From positions 1-18,651 of the forward strand of contig JBBDQO010000116.1 in NCBI GenBank assembly GCA_040905925.1: a stretch of 18,651 nt of DNA, read 5' to 3'. The first letter of the stretch is position 1, and every line of letters begins with the position of its first letter. Origin of the DNA: JALYNX01 sp040905925 (GTDB taxonomy: Bacteria; Actinomycetota; Acidimicrobiia; Spongiisociales; ZC4RG35). Positions 1 through 6,886 of this stretch are shown here, one piece after another. The notes under the pieces were generated by a model, which was not told the DNA's origin, did no database searches, and worked only from the letters and a program-made list of their open reading frames with translations. The translations under genes were made by a program, and so were the position numbers.

Positions 1-2
1 CA

Positions 3-1247
3 CTAAGGCGGTCCTGGCCCCACGGTGTATTTGTGGCCGAGCGGGCTGATCCATTGGTAGGCACCGGGTCGGATCTGCTTGATCGTCCAGCCCCGATGTC
101 GGATGACGTGATCATGGCGGCAGAGTGGTGCAAGATTCTCCACCTCGGTCGGTCCGCCTTCTGACCACGCCTGGTTGTGGTCGATGTCGCACTCCGATGC
201 CGGGTTCCGGCACCCGGGGAAGACGCAAGTCGGGTTTTCTGCTTCCACCTGTCTCGCCTGATCCGCAGTGGGACGTCTTCGAGTCGTCCCGTTGTGAACG
301 ACTTGCCCTTGATCGTCGGTGATCGTGTATCGCCATTCGGAATCGGGTTGCTCTTCGGCAACCTGGCGGGCAATGTCGGCGATGACTAGTCCAAAGCCCC
401 TGAGCTCTCCTGGCTTCTCCGCCAACCCGGCCAGAGTCGTGAGATCGACTTGGATGTCGACGGTGCCCCGAGTTCCTCGGGTGTGGCCTGATTGCTTGCC
501 CTGGAGGAGGTCCAAGAGGACGTCGGCTCGAATCTGGTCCATGGTTCGGGGATCGTTCGCTGACCTGGCGGCTCGTGCCAGCCGATTGATCCGCCTCATC
601 GCGGCGCCGGTGCGGTGGGCCGGCAGGTTGAGCCCGTGGAGGTTGGCGGTTCCGTCGGGGTTGGCAGAGCTGCTAATCCGACGTTCCTCGACCGCTCCTT
701 GATAGCGGGTCTTGGCAGCATCGGGGTCGACGAGGATCACCAGTTTTCGAATTCGGGCTCCCAACTGACCTGTCGTCTGGTCGGGGGCGCGTTCCAAGGC
801 GACTTCCGCAACACGTTGGGCGCTGTCCTGGTCGAGATGAGCGGTTTCTTCGATGATCACCCGGGCCTTGGCCAGGTCGATCCGACCTTCGAGCAGGGCC
901 TGACCCACCTCGGGGAGGCGTCTCACCAGATCCGATGCCAGACCGAGGTGGTAGTCCGCTGACCGACGGGTCAGAGTCAACGCTGCCCGAATCTCGGAGG
1001 CGACGATTTCTTCGACATCTGAGGTCCACTCTCCGGGTATGACCTTGCCCTCGGCCTCGTGGATCGAGTTGATGTCGGCGTAGAACTCGGCCTGATCGTG
1101 TGCGATCTGACGGCCCCGGGCCTGCAAAAGGACCACTCGGTCGTAACCCGAGATACGGTCTCGATCGATCGAAGCCAGGATCGCGGCCAGCCTTGGGCCA
1201 GGCGCCATCTCGGCTAATCCTTTGGGAATTCCCTCGCCCTCGAACAT
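3..1247 (-). CDS. DUF222 / 13E12-family HNH endonuclease domain protein
   Basis: Complete 414-residue protein with the usual layout of the actinobacterial DUF222 (13E12 repeat) family: an alpha-helical DUF222 region over about residues 15-330, then a C-terminal HNH nuclease module over about 340-390. The HNH module shows a Cys341-x4-Cys346 pair, Asp356-His357, a GG turn, Asn371 and the Cys376-x-His378-x-His380 ending typical of this family, so catalytic and metal-binding residues look intact. The ATG at 1247 is preferred because the N-terminal segment before the MAPGPRLAAIL block is normal for the family, and because a -10-like TAGTGT ends 7 nt upstream with no Shine-Dalgarno, as in a leaderless transcript. 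The start codon lies inside a perfect SOS box, so LexA repression is likely. The physiological substrate of these proteins is not established. Family assignment is secure; DNA cleavage is inferred from the motif. Confidence 0.93.
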   Translation of the reverse strand: MFEGEGIPKGLAEMAPGPRLAAILASIDRDRISGYDRVVLLQARGRQIAHDQAEFYADINSIHEAEGKVIPGEWTSDVEEIVASEIRAALTLTRRSADYHLGLASDLVRRLPEVGQALLEGRIDLAKARVIIEETAHLDQDSAQRVAEVALERAPDQTTGQLGARIRKLVILVDPDAAKTRYQGAVEERRISSSANPDGTANLHGLNLPAHRTGAAMRRINRLARAARSANDPRTMDQIRADVLLDLLQGKQSGHTRGTRGTVDIQVDLTTLAGLAEKPGELRGFGLVIADIARQVAEEQPDSEWRYTITDDQGQVVHNGTTRRRPTADQARQVEAENPTCVFPGCRNPASECDIDHNQAWSEGGPTEVENLAPLCRHDHVIRHRGWTIKQIRPGAYQWISPLGHKYTVGPGPP

Positions 1248-1255
1248 ATGTTCGA
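1240..1255. promoter_or_regulatory. LexA (SOS) box overlapping the HNH gene start
   Basis: A perfect 16-bp palindrome, TCGAACATATGTTCGA, matches the mycobacterial/actinobacterial SOS box TCGAAC-N4-GTTCGA at every defined position. It covers the start codon of the DUF222/HNH gene (1245-1247) and touches the candidate -10 element at 1255-1260, so bound LexA would cover the transcription start. SOS boxes before 13E12-family genes are known from Mycobacterium tuberculosis; regulation here is inferred. Confidence 0.85.
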
Positions 1256-1260
1256 CACTA
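1255..1260 (-). promoter_or_regulatory. -10 element of the HNH gene (leaderless promoter)
   Basis: Read on the minus strand this is TAGTGT, a TAnnnT -10 hexamer ending 7 nt before the ATG. There is no Shine-Dalgarno between it and the start codon, consistent with transcription starting at or next to the ATG. The -35 region (TGGAAT, 17 nt upstream) is a poor match. Confidence 0.5.
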
Positions 1261-1270
1261 CAACCGGGCT

Positions 1271-1294
1271 CCGACAGATTCCATACCCCTGTCG
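1271..1294 (-). repeat. Short hairpin repeat, copy 1
   Basis: A 15-bp sequence, CCGACAGATTCCATA on plus (1271-1285), recurs exactly at 1948-1962. Here CGACAG (1272-1277) and CTGTCG (1289-1294) form a 6-bp stem with an 11-nt loop. In minus-strand RNA the loop carries TATGGAAT, also present in the other copy. It lies about 60 nt past the stop of the minus-strand lipoprotein gene. There is no T-run, so it is not called a terminator. Confidence 0.45.
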
Positions 1295-1351
1295 CCTATC
1301 TGAAAAACACGTGGCGGTGCAGCCGATATCGGACGGCAGATCAGTGAACTC

Positions 1352-1858
1352 TCAGGGCTCTAACCTTGGGCAATCGGGTTCTATGAACCTGCTTCCCTCG
1401 TTGTCTGAGAACAGAGACCTGCGGTCATACCCCAGCTGAATTCTCAATTGCACCGTATGCGGATCGGCAGAGCTGCGATCATCATCAAGATGAATACTGA
1501 GTAGGGCGACACCGGGACCCAACCACTTGCAGGCTCCGCCCTCGCTCTCGAAGAGCCAACCGCCGGACTTCGCCTCAGTAACGGCCGCTTCGAACACCGA
1601 ATCTGTGGCCTCTGGATCGACGACACGAAAGGTTCTTGTGACACTTGCGAGTGATCCGGTCATGACCCAGTGTGACTCTGGTCGATACTCGGCGTTCACC
1701 AATTCGGTTCCCGTCGGTTCATAGGTGGCCATGGGATCGTCCTTGAGGGCGGGAAGATATGTCCCGTCCCCGCAGCTTCCCACGAGCAACAAGCCGCCCA
1801 ACAACAGGGCGGTCGCAGCGAGTGAATGTCGACGAACAGTGCCTGATTCCTGGTTCAT
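1352..1858 (-). CDS. Small putative lipoprotein of unknown function
   Basis: 168-residue protein with a clear lipoprotein signal: basic residues (Arg9, Arg10), a hydrophobic stretch over residues 13-26, then a V-G-S-C lipobox with Cys29 as the predicted lipidated residue. The mature part is a short, mostly beta/loop domain with acidic stretches and one further cysteine (in GGACKWLGPG), and resembles no family I recognise. It should be anchored on the outer face of the cytoplasmic membrane. The ATG at 1858 begins the signal peptide directly. Upstream on minus, TTGAGC and GAAGAT are 17 nt apart and the latter ends 8 nt before the ATG, a possible but weak promoter. No partner gene is evident. 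Confidence 0.8.
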   Translation of the reverse strand: MNQESGTVRRHSLAATALLLGGLLLVGSCGDGTYLPALKDDPMATYEPTGTELVNAEYRPESHWVMTGSLASVTRTFRVVDPEATDSVFEAAVTEAKSGGWLFESEGGACKWLGPGVALLSIHLDDDRSSADPHTVQLRIQLGYDRRSLFSDNEGSRFIEPDCPRLEP

Positions 1859-1947
1859 GGCCGACCATCTTCGACTGGTTGAGGCTCTTGCTCAATTAGG
1901 GATTTCCTGACTACCTCGCCCGAAGTCTGTGCCTCGTTCAATCAAGG

Positions 1948-1975
1948 CCGACAGATTCCATATCCCGTCTGCCGG
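1948..1975 (-). repeat. Short hairpin repeat, copy 2
   Basis: Second copy of the element at 1271-1294. CCGACAG (1948-1954) pairs with CTGCCGG (1969-1975) as a 7-bp stem containing one G-U pair in minus-strand RNA, with a 14-nt loop that also ends in TATGGAAT. It lies about 40 nt downstream of the 3' end of tRNA-Leu. The stem is kept although its sequence differs from copy 1, which hints that the structure matters. Confidence 0.45.
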
Positions 1976-2014
1976 TGCTCAGGAAAGCGAAGTGCGGCCG
2001 ATCGTGGACCAGTG

Positions 2015-2098
2015 TGCCGGAGGCGGGACTCGAACCCGCACACCCTTGCGGGCAATGGATTTTGAGTCCATCGCGTATACCAATTTCGCCACTCCGGC
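2015..2098 (-). tRNA. tRNA-Leu (anticodon CAA)
   Basis: Read on minus this 84-nt gene folds as a class II tRNA. The acceptor stem is GCCGGAG/CTCCGGC, the D-arm runs through GGCGAAATTGGTA, and the anticodon stem ATGGA/TCCAT carries loop CTCAAAA with CAA at 2064-2062, decoding UUG. A variable arm CCCGCAAGGG and T-arm GCGGG-TTCGAGT-CCCGC follow. The discriminator base is A and the CCA tail is not encoded. The long variable arm and the anticodon both indicate leucine. Confidence 0.97.
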
Positions 2099-2108
2099 TT
2101 GGAGGCGG

Positions 2109-2114
2109 AGTGTA
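2109..2114 (-). promoter_or_regulatory. -10 element for tRNA-Leu
   Basis: On minus this reads TACACT, 10 nt upstream of the mature tRNA 5' end, a good spacing for a tRNA promoter. The same hexamer occurs in the candidate rpsA promoter. No convincing -35 is seen. Confidence 0.45.
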
Positions 2115-2164
2115 TGGGCCCTCGATGAAATAGGCGATCTCTCGCCGATATCCTTACCCACGGT

Positions 2165-2440
2165 TTGAATCGTCTCCATCACCGCATCTTCAGACTCAAC
2201 GATCGCATCGAGGCGATAGATGGTGAGGCTCGACTGGTGGCGGCCGAGCTCGGTCACCACCGGGCGATCAACGATGACGCGCAACGGGACGCGGCGGTGG
2301 GGAACTACATCGATCGTGAGGAGGCGGGGCTGACCTCCGGTGACGTGCGTCGCTTCGAGCGGGCCCTGGCCCGCCTCGCAGACAAGCGCCGTCGACTCGC
2401 GGTCAAACGCGACCAGTTGCTCGTACGCCTGCCCGACTGA
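2165..2440 (+). CDS. Small charged coiled-coil protein, function unknown
   Basis: 91-residue protein, very rich in Arg, Asp, Glu and Ala, predicted almost wholly alpha-helical and likely to form a helical hairpin or coiled coil; Arg/Leu heptads run through about residues 58-88. No signal peptide, membrane segment, cysteine or catalytic motif is visible. TTG at 2165 is the only start codon between the upstream in-frame stop (2126) and the conserved-looking body. TATCCT at 2149-2154 could be its -10. It ends 26 bp before polA and may be co-transcribed with it, although polA appears to have its own promoter between the two. I do not recognise the family. The coding call rests on length, composition and placement. 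Confidence 0.65.
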   Translation: MNRLHHRIFRLNDRIEAIDGEARLVAAELGHHRAINDDAQRDAAVGNYIDREEAGLTSGDVRRFERALARLADKRRRLAVKRDQLLVRLPD

Positions 2441-2453
2441 CTTCGGTCGCCGC

Positions 2454-2459
2454 TACCGT
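2454..2459 (+). promoter_or_regulatory. -10 element of polA (leaderless)
   Basis: TACCGT ends 7 nt before the polA GTG, with no Shine-Dalgarno between, fitting a leaderless mRNA. The flanking GCTACCGTCG is identical to the sequence before coaE (17953-17962). Confidence 0.5.
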
Positions 2460-2466
2460 CGAGCCC

Positions 2467-5076
2467 GTGCCCACCCTCGCCCTGATCGACGGCAATTCGA
2501 TCGCTTACCGGGCCTTCTACGCACTCCCCGAAGACCTGGCCACCAAGAGCGGACAGGTGACCAACGCGGTGTTCGGATTCACCCGGATGTTGATTCGGCT
2601 CCTCAAGGACTTTCACCCCGACGGGATCGCGGTGGCGTGGGATGTGTCACGAAAGACCTTCCGCACCGAGACCTATCCCGAGTACAAGGCCCAAAGGGAG
2701 AAGGCGCCTGACCACTTCCGGAGTCAGCTCCCTTTGATGGACAAGGTCCTCGAGTCTTTGCAGATCACCCAGCTCCGGATGGAGGGATACGAGGCGGACG
2801 ACCTGATCGCCACCCTCACCAAGAACGCGGTGGAGGGTGGTTGGGAGGTGCTGATCGTCACCGGGGACCGTGACGCCTTCCAATTGGTCGGCGGACCGGT
2901 CCGTGTCGTCTACACGCGTCGAGGTATCAGCGACACGATCATCGCCGACGAGGCCTATGTCGAGGAGCGGTATGGGATCCGGCCCGACCAGTACGTGGAA
3001 TACGCCGCTCTCAGGGGAGACACCTCCGACAACCTCCCCGGCGTCCCCGGGGTGGGAGAGAAGACCGCCTCCCGCCTGGTAGCCGATCACGGGGGCCTCG
3101 ACGCGATCTACACGGCCATCGCTGACCAGACCCCAAAGCTCCGCGAGAGCCTGGCTGCGCATCGGGAGCAGGTCTTTCTCAACAAGGATCTGATGACCCT
3201 GGTCGACGATCTCGACATAGGCGTGGCCATCGAGGACCTACACACCCGGGAATGGGATCGGTTGGCGGTCAAGGACCTCTTCGACAGCCTCGAGTTCCAC
3301 TCGATGTGGGCCGACTTGGAGGAGGCTCTTCCCTCGGCAGCAGGGGTGGCCGAGGTGCTCGAGGTCGAATCACGTCTGGTCACATCGCCGGCCGAGATAG
3401 CCGAGATCGCCACCTCATCCACACTGGTGGCCGCTCTGGTGACCAGCGCCGGCGAGCCTTTCGGCTTGGCCGTCGCCACCGGTCCCGGACAATCGGTGGT
3501 CGTCCCCTTTTCCGATGCCGGGCCCCTGCTCTCGGTCCTCGAGTCGGGCTCGTCTTCCTTGGTGGGGCACGATCTCAAGGAGTTGGTGCGAGCCCTGCTC
3601 GATCTCGATCATGACGTGGCCCGTCTCGAGATGGACACGGCGCTGGCCGCCTACATCATCAACCCGTCGCAGCGGACCTATGACCTCGAAGCGCTGGTCG
3701 AGCGGTGGCTCGACATCGAGCTGGCGTCACCCGACCATGAGGCCGCCGCCGGGACCCTTCCCTTCGACACCGGCCCTGACCTCGATTCCGAGGGCCGGCG
3801 CATCGAAGCGGTCCGCAGGCTGGCCGAGATGATGCGCGCCGAGCTCGACGATCGCGACGAGCTCGAGTTGTTCGACGAGTTCGAGCTTCCGCTGGTCCCG
3901 GTCCTGGCCCGGATGGAGCACGTAGGAATCGGGGTTGACCGTGCCTACCTCGAGGAGATGGGCGCCGATCTCCGGGAGCGTCTCAATCGGCTCGACGCCC
4001 AGGTCCAGGAATTGGCCGGGGAGCCTTTCAACGTGAACTCGACCGATCAGCTCCGGTTGATTCTGTTCGACAAGCTGGGGCTGCCTGTGATCAAGAAGAC
4101 ATCGACGGGCAAGCCTTCCACCGATGCATCCGTGCTCAAGAAGATGGATCATCCTCTGGTCGATGCCCTTCTCGAGTATCGGGAGTTGGAGAAGCTGCGC
4201 AGCACTTATGTGGACGGTTATCTCCCGCTGGTCGATGCCGACGGCAGGATCCACACCCGCTTCAACCAGATGGCCGCCACCACCGGCCGGCTTTCGTCTG
4301 ACCGGCCCAACCTGCAGAACATCCCGGTTCGTTCGGAGTCCGGGCGCACCATCCGAAGGGCCTTCATCGCCGGCGAGGGCGCCGAGTTTCTCGTCGCCGA
4401 CTACTCCCAGATCGAACTTCGCGTCCTGGCCCATATGAGTGGTGACCCTTTCCTGTTGGAGGCGTTTCGGGTGGGCTCGGACATCCACACCGCGACTGCG
4501 TCCCGAGTGTGGGGGCTGACGGAGGACGAGGTGACCGTCGAGCAGCGACGCAGGGCGAAGATGATCAATTTCGGGCTGTTGTATGGGATGGAGGCGTTCG
4601 GGTTGGCTGACCGGCTCGGGATCTCCCGCGAAGAGGCTCGGGATCAGATCGACGCCTACTTCTCACAATTCGTCCAGGTCAAGGAGTTCATGTCCGCGGT
4701 GGTGACCCAGGCTCGCAACCAGGGGTACACCACGACCCTGTTCGGTCGACGTCGCTATCTGCCCGAGTTGAAGTCCGACAACTTCCGGATCAGGCAAATG
4801 GGGGAGCGGATGGCGCTCAATGCCCCGGTCCAGGGGACGTCGGCGGACATCATCAAGAAGGCGATGATCGAACTGGATCGAGGCTTGAGACAGGGTGGGT
4901 TCGAGTCGGCGCTGATCCTCCAGATCCACGACGAGTTGATCCTGGAGTGCCCACAAGCCGAGATGAGCGTGGTCGAGAAGCTGGTGGTGGAGACCATGGA
5001 AGGGGTGGTGGACCTTGACGTGCCCCTGGTGGTGGACGTGGGAACCGGCCCCGATCTGGCCTCGGTCAAGAGCTGA
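2467..5076 (+). CDS. polA: DNA polymerase I
   Basis: 869-residue family A polymerase used in Okazaki-fragment maturation and repair. The N-terminal 5'-3' flap nuclease (about 1-290) begins with IDGNSIAYRAF (Asp8) and has the acidic sites EADD (109-112), GDRD (133-136) and GDTSDN (184-189), followed by the helix-hairpin-helix PGVPGVGEKTA. A 3'-5' exonuclease-like fold (about 300-480) follows. The polymerase domain holds motif A DYSQIELR (Asp645), motif B with Lys698, Phe702 and Tyr706, and motif C IHDE (His821, Asp822, Glu823). The DxE exonuclease site is absent (VAALVTSAGEP), so proofreading is probably lost, as in other actinobacterial and Thermus enzymes. The GTG at 2467 starts the conserved PTLALIDGNS block. 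Downstream rpsA is the expected neighbour. Confidence 0.98.
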   Translation: MPTLALIDGNSIAYRAFYALPEDLATKSGQVTNAVFGFTRMLIRLLKDFHPDGIAVAWDVSRKTFRTETYPEYKAQREKAPDHFRSQLPLMDKVLESLQITQLRMEGYEADDLIATLTKNAVEGGWEVLIVTGDRDAFQLVGGPVRVVYTRRGISDTIIADEAYVEERYGIRPDQYVEYAALRGDTSDNLPGVPGVGEKTASRLVADHGGLDAIYTAIADQTPKLRESLAAHREQVFLNKDLMTLVDDLDIGVAIEDLHTREWDRLAVKDLFDSLEFHSMWADLEEALPSAAGVAEVLEVESRLVTSPAEIAEIATSSTLVAALVTSAGEPFGLAVATGPGQSVVVPFSDAGPLLSVLESGSSSLVGHDLKELVRALLDLDHDVARLEMDTALAAYIINPSQRTYDLEALVERWLDIELASPDHEAAAGTLPFDTGPDLDSEGRRIEAVRRLAEMMRAELDDRDELELFDEFELPLVPVLARMEHVGIGVDRAYLEEMGADLRERLNRLDAQVQELAGEPFNVNSTDQLRLILFDKLGLPVIKKTSTGKPSTDASVLKKMDHPLVDALLEYRELEKLRSTYVDGYLPLVDADGRIHTRFNQMAATTGRLSSDRPNLQNIPVRSESGRTIRRAFIAGEGAEFLVADYSQIELRVLAHMSGDPFLLEAFRVGSDIHTATASRVWGLTEDEVTVEQRRRAKMINFGLLYGMEAFGLADRLGISREEARDQIDAYFSQFVQVKEFMSAVVTQARNQGYTTTLFGRRRYLPELKSDNFRIRQMGERMALNAPVQGTSADIIKKAMIELDRGLRQGGFESALILQIHDELILECPQAEMSVVEKLVVETMEGVVDLDVPLVVDVGTGPDLASVKS

Positions 5077-5090
5077 TAGGAACAATCCGC

Positions 5091-5120
5091 TTGGCGGTTT
5101 TCCCCTGATCGGCGTACACT
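5091..5120 (+). promoter_or_regulatory. Candidate rpsA promoter
   Basis: TTGGCG (5091-5096) and TACACT (5115-5120) are 18 nt apart in the polA-rpsA gap, a reasonable sigma-70-type pair. The start would fall near 5127, giving a 5' UTR of about 50 nt that ends in the strong GGAGGT ribosome site at 5161-5166. Confidence 0.5.
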
Positions 5121-5123
5121 CGG

Positions 5124-5139
5124 CGGGCCTGCGGGCCCG
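5124..5139 (+). other. Stem-loop at the start of the rpsA leader
   Basis: CGGGCC and GGCCCG form a perfect 6-bp GC stem with loop TGCG. It lies at or just after the predicted transcription start and about 20 nt before the Shine-Dalgarno. There is no adjacent T-run, so it is not a terminator. A 5' stabiliser or a site for S1 autoregulation is possible but unproven. Confidence 0.4.
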
Positions 5140-5178
5140 GCGCTCGCAGAGTTCCTTTTTGGAGGTAACCACCTGCAC

Positions 5179-6672
5179 ATGCCCAACGACCAAGAGAACG
5201 CGCCCGAGAGCACTGCCGAGGAGGGAAGTGCACTGGCGCCCGACCCGACCGCCGAAGAGCTGCCCGAAATAGAGGCAGCCGCGGTCACCGAGGAGCCCGA
5301 ACCTGAGGCTCCTGTCGTAGCTGAAACGGTTGCAGAAGACGAGCCCCCCGCGGAGCCCGAAGTCACAACCCCCACCGGGGTCTCCGGCCGTGAGGCTCTG
5401 GTTGCCCCCGATCTGAGTGATCTCCCTGACGACATCGGCGACGACTTCGAGCGAGCCATTGCGGCCACTGTCCTCGAGTTCAAAGAGGGCGACATCGTCG
5501 AAGGGACGGTGGTCAGCGTCGACGGCGACGGCGCCATGATCGACATCGGCTACAAGTCCGAAGGCCTGATCCCGACCCGGGAGCTCTCCATTCGCAACAA
5601 CGTCGATCCCAACGACGCGGTCAAGGTGGGAGACCGGGTCGAGGCCGTCGTCCTCAACAAGGAGGACGACGAAGGTCGTCTCATCCTCTCCAAGAAGCGC
5701 GCCATGTACGAGCGGGCTTGGGGTCGGATCCAGCAGATCGCAGACCAGGAAGGGACTGTCGAGGGAACTGTCATCGAAGTGGTGAAGGGCGGTTTGATCG
5801 TCGACATCGGTTTGCGCGGCTTCCTGCCGGCGTCGCTGGTCGATCTGCGGCGGGTTCGTGACCTCGACCCCTTCATCGGCCAAACCATCACCGCAAAAGT
5901 CATCGAGTTGGACCGCCCGAGGAACAACGTCGTCCTCTCCCGCCGGGCCTACCTCGAAGAAGCCCAGGCCGAGGAGCGCAATGCCTTCCTCGATGGTCTC
6001 GGCGAGGGGGAAGTCCGCGACGGGGTCATCTCCTCGGTCGTCAATTTCGGCGCTTTCGTCGATCTGGGCGGGATGGACGGTTTGGTTCACGTCTCAGAAC
6101 TGTCGTGGCAGCACGTCAACCATCCTGGCGAATTGGTCAAGGTGGGCGACAAGGTCACGGTCAAAGTTCTCGAGGTGGACCGGGATCGGGAGCGTATCTC
6201 ACTGTCGATTCGTCAGACCAGCGACGACCCGTGGGACGTGTTTGCCCGCGAGCACGAGGTCGGCGACGTTGTCGACGGGGTGGTAACCAAGACGGTGCCC
6301 TTCGGGGCTTTCGTGTCGGTGGCCGATGGTGTCGAGGGACTGGTCCACGTGTCGGAGATCGCGGTGCACCGCGTCGAGTCTCCCGAGCTGGAGCTTTCGA
6401 TCGGCCAGCCGGTCAAGGTGAAGATCACCGAGAAGGAGAACGAGCGCCGTCGCGTCTCGCTCTCCATCAAGCAGGCTTCACCCGACTGGCAGGAGCGGGA
6501 ATCCCAGATCGAAGAGCAGAAGAAGGGTCCGACTCCAAGTCGTCGTCGCCCGCAGAAGGAATTCGAACGCGAATTCGGGCCGACCGACGACGAGAGACCC
6601 CCGATGCCCGTGGACGCGTCTTTGGAGGCCATCCTCCAGGAGCTCAAGGAGCGTGGCATCGGTCGCCGCTGA
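5179..6672 (+). CDS. rpsA: 30S ribosomal protein S1
   Basis: 497-residue S1 protein, which helps bind mRNA at the small ribosomal subunit. Four S1 RNA-binding (OB-fold) repeats are clear: about residues 103-174, 190-257, 276-345 and 361-431. The last two have the typical FGAFV...GLVHVSE core. They are preceded by an unusually acidic, Pro/Glu-rich N-terminal extension of about 90 residues and followed by a basic then mixed-charge tail. Four repeats instead of six is normal for Actinobacteria. The ATG at 5179 is 12 nt after GGAGGT. The gene follows polA as in other actinobacteria, but the usual next gene, coaE, is displaced to 17969. No clear terminator follows. Confidence 0.97.
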   Translation: MPNDQENAPESTAEEGSALAPDPTAEELPEIEAAAVTEEPEPEAPVVAETVAEDEPPAEPEVTTPTGVSGREALVAPDLSDLPDDIGDDFERAIAATVLEFKEGDIVEGTVVSVDGDGAMIDIGYKSEGLIPTRELSIRNNVDPNDAVKVGDRVEAVVLNKEDDEGRLILSKKRAMYERAWGRIQQIADQEGTVEGTVIEVVKGGLIVDIGLRGFLPASLVDLRRVRDLDPFIGQTITAKVIELDRPRNNVVLSRRAYLEEAQAEERNAFLDGLGEGEVRDGVISSVVNFGAFVDLGGMDGLVHVSELSWQHVNHPGELVKVGDKVTVKVLEVDRDRERISLSIRQTSDDPWDVFAREHEVGDVVDGVVTKTVPFGAFVSVADGVEGLVHVSEIAVHRVESPELELSIGQPVKVKITEKENERRRVSLSIKQASPDWQERESQIEEQKKGPTPSRRRPQKEFEREFGPTDDERPPMPVDASLEAILQELKERGIGRR

Positions 6673-6690
6673 GGTGCCTTGCCAGAAGGA

Positions 6691-6716
6691 TCGGTGCGTC
6701 GATATGAGACGACCGA
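6691..6716 (+). other. Stem-loop 3' of rpsA, first element of the pilus-operon leader
   Basis: TCGGT-G-CGTC (6691-6700) pairs with GACG-ACCGA (6708-6716), a 9-bp stem with one bulged G and loop GATATGA. It begins 18 nt after the rpsA stop and lacks a T-run. It is the first of several pairings in the 214-nt gap before cpaB. It may be the 3' end structure of the rpsA mRNA or part of a leader RNA. Confidence 0.4.
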
Positions 6717-6726
6717 ACTATGGAGG

Positions 6727-6758
6727 TTATGGGGAAAACCTCAAGACTGGCCCCATAA
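6727..6758. promoter_or_regulatory. Inverted repeat upstream of the pilus operon (candidate operator or switch hairpin)
   Basis: TTATGGGG (6727-6734) and CCCCATAA (6751-6758) are perfect 8-bp arms separated by 16 nt. The half-sites TGGG and CCCA are 18 bp apart, one helical turn more than the 8 bp in the matching elements before flp1 and flp2. At RNA level an alternative pairing exists: GAGGTT (6723-6728) with AACCTC (6737-6742), which excludes the longer stem. The rest of the 6673-6886 gap holds the palindrome GGCGCGCC (6802-6809) and a weak -10-like TAGCAT (6818-6823); I see no gene in it. Confidence 0.45.
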
Positions 6759-6886
6759 GGTCCGAATCATTCATGTGGAATTGGACTTGAAACACTGGGA
6801 GGGCGCGCCCCAACCGGTAGCATGCCAGACGGTATGTGCCGGCGACGGGTCGGCGCCCAACCGAGGGGACAAACGAAGGGGACTCA

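Noticed and set aside
1295..1351. A rho-independent terminator for the lipoprotein gene
   Set aside because: A five-T run is present on minus (within GTGTTTTTC), but the stem before it pairs over only about three bases.
1271..1962. The 15-bp direct repeats as att sites of an integrated element next to tRNA-Leu
   Set aside because: Neither copy lies within the tRNA, no integrase is present, and each copy folds into its own hairpin.
4663..6090. A 475-codon open frame on the minus strand across the polA-rpsA boundary
   Set aside because: It is antisense to the conserved polymerase domain and S1 repeats, has no recognisable domain, and long antisense frames are common in high-GC DNA.
6729..6758. 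A nine-codon frame (ATG ... CCA TAA) after GGAGG, resembling a leader peptide
   Set aside because: The spacing from GGAGG to the ATG is only 2 nt, too short for efficient initiation, and the codons show no run of one amino acid that would suit attenuation.
6673..6886. A c-di-GMP (GEMM) riboswitch in the pilus leader
   Set aside because: The conserved GEMM core sequences are not present in the right order; only simple hairpins are seen.
6836..6886. Upstream in-frame ATG extending CpaB by 17 residues
   Set aside because: The extension is polar and would bury the membrane anchor; the ATG at 6887 has a ribosome site and begins the anchor.
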